This document shows positions 57,042 to 64,000 of a stretch of DNA of 64,000 nucleotides, one piece after another (positions within the stretch are counted from its first letter, which is position 1; the number at the start of each line of letters is the position of its first letter). The position numbers and the translations under genes were made by a program. Source of the DNA: Dipteronia dyeriana (taxonomy: Eukaryota; Streptophyta; Magnoliopsida; Sapindales; Sapindaceae); the NCBI GenBank assembly GCA_032871835.1, contig CM065300.1, forward strand, positions 65,607,192-65,671,191, written 5' to 3'. The notes under the pieces were generated by a model. That model worked only from the letters and a program-made list of their open reading frames with translations. It made no database searches and was not told where the DNA came from.

Positions 57042-58560
57042 ATGGACACTGATAGAAGCAGAAGTCCATCTTCTCTTAATGTTATCGCAATACATGATGC
57101 CAATGTCCCAAATCTTGTGGATGTCGCCTTTATAGGAGAAGATCCATTCTTAAAGGACCCCACCATCCACTAGACCTAACGCAGTTACATCCACGGATGT
57201 AGCCACCGGTATCTCCCCGGAGGCATTCAAGCAGATCAAGGAGTCCTTGTGAAAAGTCATTAAAGATGCCGCTAAATAGGGTATCAACATATCAATCATG
57301 TCTAACTTAAGTTTGCCATATCAACTTTCCATGTCGATCGTGGCCTATGATCCTAAGGTGCGCTCTGAGATAGTAACAGTCACTCCAGGAGCACATTTGA
57401 AACCTAGAAGAGATAAGGTAAAAAAAATCATGAAAAAAGTAGGTGTTCGCACAGAAAAGGTGGCCGAGAAGATCGGGGAGCGAGGAAACACCGGGAGTCT
57501 AGTTCACGGGAAGACTTGGAGAGGTACAATGGAGCGGAAACCTACCCTGAACGGCTAAATAGATATGATGATAAGCAAAAAAAGTCCCGCTCACATTCAA
57601 GTGACGATGAAACAGTTCCTAGAATTCGCATGGAGCCAACCCTTGTGGTCAAGCTTGACTCGTTCGGTGCCCAGATCAACGTAAGGGTCCTTAGGGATCC
57701 ATATGGGCTCACTATCCGTCAGAGGTTGGACGAGCGTGGAGAGCCAAAAGAGGAATGAGATATTCTCTTTAGGAGGATAAAAACCCTTGAACGAAGACAA
57801 AGTTTGGGAAATCGGGAGCTCTGAAAGCCCGTTTATTGATTCTATAAGGCATGTTCATTTTTCGAAGAAATTCAGAATACCGAATGTGGAGCAGTTCAAA
57901 GCCAATACTGACCCATAAAAGCATATAATGAGGTATTAAAGTGCAATGTCACAGTATGATTATGATGATGCCCTCATGTGTCGCATGTTCCCGTAAATGT
58001 TGGGAGATCAAGGATCTAGATGGTTTAAAGGGCTACCGCAGGTTCCATTAGGAATTTCAAAGAGCTAGTACAAGCATTCACCAGGAAATTCATGGGAAAC
58101 ATCCAATGAAGGAAGTCCATATCGACCTTATCGACCCTGAAGTAAAGGAAAAACGAGAAATCGAAAGACTACCAGACTTGATTCTCGTAAGAGGTGTCAG
58201 AAGTACAAGATCCCAATGACGATGTAGTATGCGTTCATCAACATTTTACAGCACAACCATCTGACCCTAAGCCTGAGGCAAAGGGGACCGACCACATACG
58301 CGAGCATGGTAGACCATGTCGGAGGATACCCCATGGCAGAGGAGGAACAACTAGCCCATGGTGGAGAACTTATACACCATGGTGGAGAACAACTAGCCCA
58401 TGGCAGAGGGCATGAAGAAATCTTGAATGTGATAGAAGATAAGAATCTGTACAAAAACCCCCAAAACAGTCAAGTTTCGCCAGAAGAGACACCACCAAGT
58501 AGTGTAGGTTCTACTAGGAGAACAACCATGAAACCTCCAAGTGTTATCAGATGAGGGACT
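57042..58560 (+). pseudogene. gypsy-B gag
   Basis: It starts at the ATG at 57042 (MDTDRSRSPSSLNV). After several frame changes, a core gag segment lies at about 57855-58190: FSKKFRIPNVEQFKANTDP, then SQYDYDDALMCRMFP and SRWFKGLPQ. This is the plant gypsy Retrotrans_gag pattern (compare CRMFP in gypsy-A). A short in-frame minisatellite lies at 58331-58416. Many stops. Confidence 0.8.
58331..58416 (+). repeat. Minisatellite of 21-24 bp units in gypsy-B gag
   Basis: Four units begin CCATGGCAGAGG or CCATGGTGGAGAAC. Unit lengths are multiples of three, giving HGGE-type peptide repeats. Confidence 0.8.
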
Positions 58561-58849
58561 ACATCGAAAAGCTAATCAGAAAATGACACCTCAAAGACAT
58601 GATCCTCAGAAGTGGGGATGACCGGTACAATAACACCATAACAGAAGAGCGAAATAGAAGTCAGAAGAGTCCCAAGAGAGATCTAGGTAATGGAGCAGTC
58701 AATACTATCTTTGGTGGGCCATACACAGAGAGTAGCAGTCGGGAGAGGATGTCCGAAGTTAGAGAAGCCATATATGGTCAGAGAAACCTGGAGGAGAATA
58801 TGTTAGGGCTCGATCAAAAAAAATCCAAACAAGGTTAGGACCCTATAAT

Positions 58850-59285
58850 TTTCACCGAAACAGATGCACATGCATTAGAAGTAAGGCCAAACGATACGAT
58901 TGTGGTATCGGTCTACGTAGGCCATAGGGAAGTAAGAAGGTTACTGATAGACAATGGAAGCTCGACAGATATTCTAAGTATGGAAGTGTTTGACCAACTC
59001 GGGTTGTAAAGAAGAGATCTCCAGCCACTAAAAGTCCCACTTAAAGGCTACACAGGAGTAGAGATAAGGTCGCTAGGAATGGTGAAGTTACCCGTCGAGA
59101 TCGGAAGCTTTCCCTGTACCAAGACATTATTATTGGATTTTATGGTAGTGAGTGTAGAGAATTGGCCATACAATGCCTTACTAAACCGGCCATTCTTGAA
59201 CAAGACAAAAGTTGTGACTACCACCTATGTACTAATGGTGAAGTTTCCTATGGAAGTTGAAGTGGAAGTGGAAGTCATAAGAAGC
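58850..59285 (+). pseudogene. gypsy-B aspartic protease domain
   Basis: The frame shows RRLLIDNGSSTDILSMEVF (about 58938-58994) with active-site D-N-G, a form common in plant Tat elements where D-S-G or D-T-G is usual. KGYTGVEIRSLGMVKLPV follows (about 59044), then WPYNALLNRPFL (59163). One stop after the DQLGL segment (59008) breaks the otherwise continuous frame. Confidence 0.85.
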
Positions 59286-59564
59286 TCATAGGAGTTGGCA
59301 ATAAAGGCGAATCTGGCTTGTACAGGGAGAAAGCAAAATCGGGGGTAATGCAAGTGTACACCCTTAAGAAGTATGAAAACCAGAAGATATATGACGTGGA
59401 AGTAAGAGCAGAAACTTCGACCCGGTTCGACCTGGAAAAGCTAGGAAGATGAACCAACCATAGAGGTTTCAGTTGATGACTACAGTCCCTAAAAGACTGT
59501 AAGGCTAGGGGCCCGGCTGACAAAGCATGTGCAAGATTAGATAGTTAGACTACTGAGGGAATAT

Positions 59565-60880
59565 AAGGACGTGTTTGCATGGAAACACGAGGATATACCA
59601 GGAATCGATCCAAAGATAATCTCGTACTATTTAGCGGTTGACCCCGACTATAAGCCGGTTGTTCAGAAAAGAAGATGGTTTAACCCGAAAAAAAGTAAGG
59701 CTATCAAAGAAGAATTAGAGAAGTTGTTGGTTGTAGGATCTATAAGGGAGGTAAAAGTACCTTGAATGGGTGGCCAACTTGATGTTGGTCAAAAAGAAAA
59801 ATGGCCAGTGGAGGATGTGTATGGATTTTACCAACCTCAACAAAGCATGTCCGAAGGATAGCTTACCTCTGCCTTAGATCAACCAGCTAATGGATGAAAC
59901 GGCCGATCATGAGTTGTTGAGCTTCATGGATACATACTCGGGATATAACTAGATCCAGATGTTCAAACCTGATGAGGACAAAATGTCCTTTACCACTCAC
60001 CAGAGACTGTACTGCTACAAAGTCGTGCCCTTTATTCTTAAAAATACCAGAGCAACTTACCAGAGACTGATAAATAAGATGTTCGCTTGATAGATCGGTA
60101 GAAACATGGAGGTATATGTAGACGATATGCTGACAAAAAGCATAACTTCAGAAGAGCATACATTAGATTTCAGGGAAACATTCGGAGCGTTACGAAGGTT
60201 CGGTATGACGCTCAATCCAAAAAGTATGTCTTTGAATTATCTTCGGGGAGTTTCCTAGGATTTGAAGTTCACCAGAGGGGAATTGAGATTAACCTAGAAA
60301 AAAAAGGGCGTTACAGGAAATGAGGTCTCCAAAAACATTGAAGGAAATCCAAAGGCTAATGGGATGCTTGGCATCTTTGAATCGATTCATAAGCAAGTCA
60401 ACTGACAAATGTCTTCCCATCTTTAAGGCAATTAAGAAGGGTAAGGGAGTGGAATGGAATGTCGAGTGCCAACAGGCCTTCAGAAAGATCAAGGAATATC
60501 TAGGAAAAGCCCTGATTTTGTCCAAACCCCTTGAAAGAGAAGTGCTTTATTTGTACATGTCCTTAACGCCTGTAGCAACAAGTTCAATACTGGTCAAACT
60601 AGATGAGGGGGTACAAAAGTCAGTGTATTATATGCTCAAAGCTTTGTTACCAGCTAAGACAAGGCACTCACCAGTCGAGCAAATGGCACTGACCCTTGTG
60701 ACTGAAGCAAGGAAGCTAAGGCCATATTTCCAAGCCCACAGGATCGATGTCAATACGAAATGTTCGTTAAAGCAAATCTTGTCGACACCCGAAGTGTCCG
60801 GAAGACTAACTAAATGAGTTGTGGAGTTAAGCGAGTTTGAGATAGCATATCTGCCAAGGGCTGTAATAAAGGGGCAAGTT
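59565..60880 (+). pseudogene. gypsy-B reverse transcriptase and RNase H
   Basis: RT motifs are DVFAWKHEDIPGIDPKI (about 59565), AVDPDYKPVVQKRRWF (59635), NKACPKDSLPLP (59837), LLSFMDTYSGYN (59916), LYCYKVVPF (60008) and the active-site box YVDD intact at 60115-60126. RNase H follows from about 60320 (MRSPKTLKEIQRLMGCLASL) to 60817, with SVYYMLKALLPAKTRHSPVEQMAL (60620-60690). Frameshifts near 59765 and 60225, and stops where Trp, Gln or Arg are usual (for example 59948, 60088), break it. Confidence 0.9.
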
Positions 60881-60922
60881 GTGGCCGACACGATCACATA
60901 ATTCACTAAACCAAACAACGAG

Positions 60923-61240
60923 GTGATCAAGATGTTGAAAAAGAATGACTATTTTGCATGGAAACTACATGTAGATGGGTCGTCAAACACACACGGCAGC
61001 GAGGTCGGGATAGTCATATCTACCTTAGAAGGCGATCAAATAGAATATGTCTTGCAGTTTGACTTTAAAGCCACCGATAACATGGACGAGTACGAGGCAC
61101 TTTTAGTAGGCCTCATAGTTTGAACGACTTTAGGGGTGGATGAGCTAGAAATATTCATTGACTCGCAAATGATGGTAATCTAAATTTTGGATGAATATCA
61201 AGCCAGAGATAACAACGTGACTGTATATTTGGGATAGCCA
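60923..61240 (+). pseudogene. gypsy-B second RNase H domain
   Basis: The frame reads WKLHVDGSSNTHGSEVGIVI (about 60959-61018), FKATDNMDEYEALLVGL (61064) and, after a stop, LEIFIDSQMM (61147). These are the D, E and D sites of the extra RNase H, as in gypsy-A at 4380. Confidence 0.85.
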
Positions 61241-61559
61241 AAACGCTGCTGGGAAAATTCAAAACATACAAGATCACCCAGATCCTGAAGGAGAAGAATG
61301 AAAAAATAGACGCTTTGTCAAAATTGGCCTTAGCAACTATCGGTGTACAGTCAAAGACCATCACACTCACCCATCTTAAAAGGCCAATCATCAAGGACCA
61401 AGAAGAGATATTGAAGATATGTGTGATTGAAGGAGAGCAAACCACTTGGATGACCCCGATCAGGAATACCTAGAGAATGGAACACTGCCAACAGAAGTAA
61501 CTGGAACAAAACATCTCAGGTACAGAGCTATAAGGTACTCGATAGTGATGGAGAGGATT

Positions 61560-62106
61560 CTCAAAAGCTTTGCAGATATGTGTCTGCCTGACGAAGGGCA
61601 AACAGATATTAGAAAGCATCCACGAGGGAGTATGTGGGAATCACTCAAGAGGTAAAAGTCGGGCACATAAAACTATCAGACAAGGCTTCTAGTGGTCGAC
61701 CTTATTCTAAGACGATCAAGTGGTCGTGGATCAATACCGAGGTTGCCAAAGGATAGCTAATGACATAAAAAGGCGTCCCGAGCGGTTGAAGAGTCTGTCA
61801 TCACCTTGGCCACTCGCCATGTGGGGGTTAGACTTGATCGGCCAGATGCCAGCTGCAACCAAAGGTGGGGGAAAGCATGCCATTTGTGGTCGTAGATTAC
61901 TTTACCATATGGGTCGAGGCAAAAGCATTAGTGCATATAACCGAGGCCAATATGACAAGTTTCATCATGAAGAACGTCATCTACCGATTTGAAATCCCAG
62001 ACAAGATAATTACAGATAACGAAACTGAGTTTGACAGTTATAATTTCAGAAACATGTGTCGGGATTTCGGCATAAAAAAATATTATGCCATACCAGCTCA
62101 CCCTCA
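61560..62106 (+). pseudogene. gypsy-B integrase, truncated
   Basis: The zinc-binding part is visible as SIHEGVCGNHS near 61615-61645. The catalytic core begins PLAMWGLDLIGQMP (61806) with the first Asp, continues VVVDYFTIWVEAKAL (61885) and reaches PDKIITDNETEFDSYNF (61999) with the second Asp. The frame continues to IPAHPH at 62104 and then runs into a copia LTR. So the NG-x-VE motif with the third catalytic residue is absent from this segment. Confidence 0.87.
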
Positions 62107-63553
62107 TGTTGGGATTATGCTCGATAGCATGAGTATAATAATGTATTTGACAATCTTTTCATATTAATAAAGTGATTTCTAGTTTAACAAATCTTATATT
62201 ATTTATAGTTTAATTATTATAATTGTCAAAAGTAAATAATCATAAGGTCAAAAGACTATGAGAAAAGAAGAATTGTTTATACATCAAGATATGTATGAGG
62301 TAGACAAAATTATTTAGTTAGTTTTGAATAATATTCACAATTTAAGATAAAGGTTGGACGTCTTTATCTTGTCATAGTTGTAGATTCTTTTGCTAGCATT
62401 TGAATGAGATCAAATGTGTTATGATGAGTCTAAAATCATCAAAGTGTGGTGTATTTGGATAAAAGAATCTAATGCACTGGATGCATTGAATTGGATTATA
62501 GTGAAATACTTTATCTAGAACCATCAATGAATAAAAGTTCTTACTTTAAGATAATCAGAGAGTCTATCTCAATCCTAAGATAAATGATGGACTTATGGTT
62601 GCAAGTGTTATCATTTGAGCTATCAATGAGTACGATTATATAGCATAGTCTATCCTCGATAGTTTGGTGGTATACATTTATTAATCGATAGAGGACTTCA
62701 TTTATAGATATGGACATCGTGGCTCCATTTATGAAATGAGAGTAGAATATCATCATATGGACGTTTTGAGGTATTTGATATTAAATCTTAACGTTAAGTT
62801 TTCAATAGTGTCTATTGAAGCATGGTTTCTGGACAAGTCAAATTATCCAAGTCCAAAATGTGGTCATAAGAGTAAATATAGTAAATTGGAGAGCTATAGG
62901 CGGTCTATGAACTCTTGGCAATTACTGATATTCTTCACGAGGATACACTTTCTCCAATAAGATTGTCTAGGGTATGAGTAAGAAATATTAACTTATTCTA
63001 TCTTTATTTAAGAGTTCAATTTTAGTTCTTTAGTGGAATGAACTAAAATTAATAGATCGGATCTAAGTGAATCATTTGTTGATTGTGATTGGGTTGTGTC
63101 TATTGGAGCTTAAATTTAGATAGCCCGCCAAAATCCTTAATCCACACGAACTTGCATGGATCACTTGATATATTCTACCGGACCAATTTAAGGGTCCATC
63201 TAGAATTGTATTAAGGCATGTGGACTAGTTTATTTTTGTAAGAATGGGTCTAGTTCACATGTGGACTTTTTATTAAGGTCCAATGGATTTAATAAAATAA
63301 ATATATATATAATGGCCCATATATGGTGTTGGGCGGCAAAGCTATATAGTTTAGCTTAATTATATTATTTTTATTTTATTATTTAATTAAATGGAAATTA
63401 ATTAATTTGGTAATTAATTAATTATTTAATTAAAAGTCAAAATATTTTTCTAGTTGGAGAAGGTCTCATAATATTATGCTATTGTTGGTCGTATAGTTAA
63501 TATTAAAGATTATATTTGATAAGTAGATAAATAAAAAGAATTATTTTTCTAGT
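62107..63553 (+). mobile_element. copia-type LTR inserted in gypsy-B integrase
   Basis: TGTTGGGATTATGC at 62107 interrupts the integrase frame exactly. The text after it (AGTATAATAATGTATTTGAC, GACAATCTTTTCATATTAAT) resembles the start of a widespread group of plant copia LTRs. About 1.45 kb of AT-rich non-coding DNA follows. The right end and orientation are uncertain because the element leaves the window or is cut at 63554. Confidence 0.6.
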
Positions 63554-64000
63554 TGTCGACGTTGATTTCTGGATTGTTTCAGAAAAGCCGACAAGGATTG
63601 GATTTCGGCTATTTAACTCAAAGAGAAAGAGATTGAGAGAGAGTAACGAAGACACAAGTTTTACGTGGTAGAACTCCGATAGCCGGTGAAACGTCCACAG
63701 GTAGTTGAAGGATCAACCAAGCCAAAATTCACTATGAAAATATGATGTTTACAAGCTCTCGATCTCTTTTTCTTCTCTGTTTATTTTTATGTTGCTTGTT
63801 GTGTATATTATATTGCCTATACCTTTTTTAGGACGAGATTATGGGTCTATTTATATGTTTATAGAACCCTAATCTACTTTGTACAAGTTATACAAGATTT
63901 TTACATTTAATTGTGATCCGGTTACTTGCTTGAGGTTGATTGTCTTCTTTCTTGTTTCGGAGTATTTTATGGAAATCGAGTGGGATTCTAGTATTGCAGT
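63554..64000 (-). mobile_element. Partial LTR, minus orientation, running off the window
   Basis: On the minus strand it has a TATA box (CATATAAATAGACCC, about 63857-63843), a CCTGTGGACGTTTCACCGG stretch and CCACGTAAAACTTGTG (about 63708-63650), ending CGTCGACA at 63554. The pattern is that of an LTR promoter, R and U5 region. The element it belongs to would extend leftward or right out of the window; no primer site is recognised at 63540-63553. Confidence 0.55.

Larger units (their letters stand above)
56198..62106 (+). mobile_element. Ty3/gypsy element, Tat-like (gypsy-B), 3' part missing
   Basis: An LTR at about 56198-56956 is followed by a primer site, gag, protease, RT, RNase H, a second RNase H and integrase. 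The integrase stops at 62106, where a TGTTGGG copia LTR begins. The second RNase H places it in the Tat group. The protein motifs are clearly related to, but different from, gypsy-A. The missing 3' end (integrase C-terminus, possible antisense ORF, 3' LTR) may continue beyond the copia insertion, outside the window. Confidence 0.88.

Overview
The window reads as nuclear DNA of a flowering plant. It is AT-rich and consists almost entirely of plant transposable elements: Ty3/gypsy elements of the Tat type, Ty1/copia elements, an L1-type LINE with an EN-RT-zf-RVT-RNase H ORF2, a MULE carrying a Ulp1-like gene, a CACTA element, and hAT- and Harbinger-type MITEs. I found no host gene that is not part of a transposon. 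No rRNA, tRNA or CRISPR array is visible. Species cannot be named from the sequence.

Layout. 1-11236: an old Tat-lineage gypsy element (plus strand), entered inside its 5' LTR. It has gag, PR, RT, RNase H, a second RNase H, integrase, a repeat-rich 3' spacer, a long antisense ORF and a complete 3' LTR. 12340-12920: a Harbinger-like MITE with TTA target duplication. 13196-39781: one L1-type LINE (plus strand) bounded by a perfect 14-bp target duplication and ending in poly(A). About 5.8 kb of LINE is stretched over 26.6 kb by five insertions: a copia element (13563-25055, minus) that itself holds a solo LTR (20950-23097); a 587-bp solo LTR (25819-26405); a second copy of the large solo LTR, in opposite orientation (29433-31859); a second copia element (32139-38179, minus) with a CACTA element inside one LTR (32383-33850); and a 172-bp hAT-like MITE (38309-38480).

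40539-49356: a Kaonashi-like MULE with diverged terminal inverted repeats. It has a plus-strand DUF1985/Ulp1 (C48) protease gene and a convergent minus-strand MuDR-type transposase. An array of a roughly 20-bp GATCGAGC-T(n) unit lies in the apparent first intron of each gene. 50009-51501: a hAT MITE with a second hAT MITE nested inside it (50531-51319), both with 8-bp target duplications. 51510-56194: AT-rich DNA with microsatellites and one MITE relic. 56198-62106: a second Tat-like gypsy element (plus strand), cut off in its integrase by a copia LTR that starts at 62107. A further LTR, in minus orientation, runs off the window end from about 63554.

All the coding elements are broken. Many stops sit where a Trp, Arg or Gln is normally found, which is the signature of C-to-T decay in methylated DNA. 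The genes therefore do not work together as a pathway; the interest is in the nesting order, the exact target duplications and the structure of the MULE.
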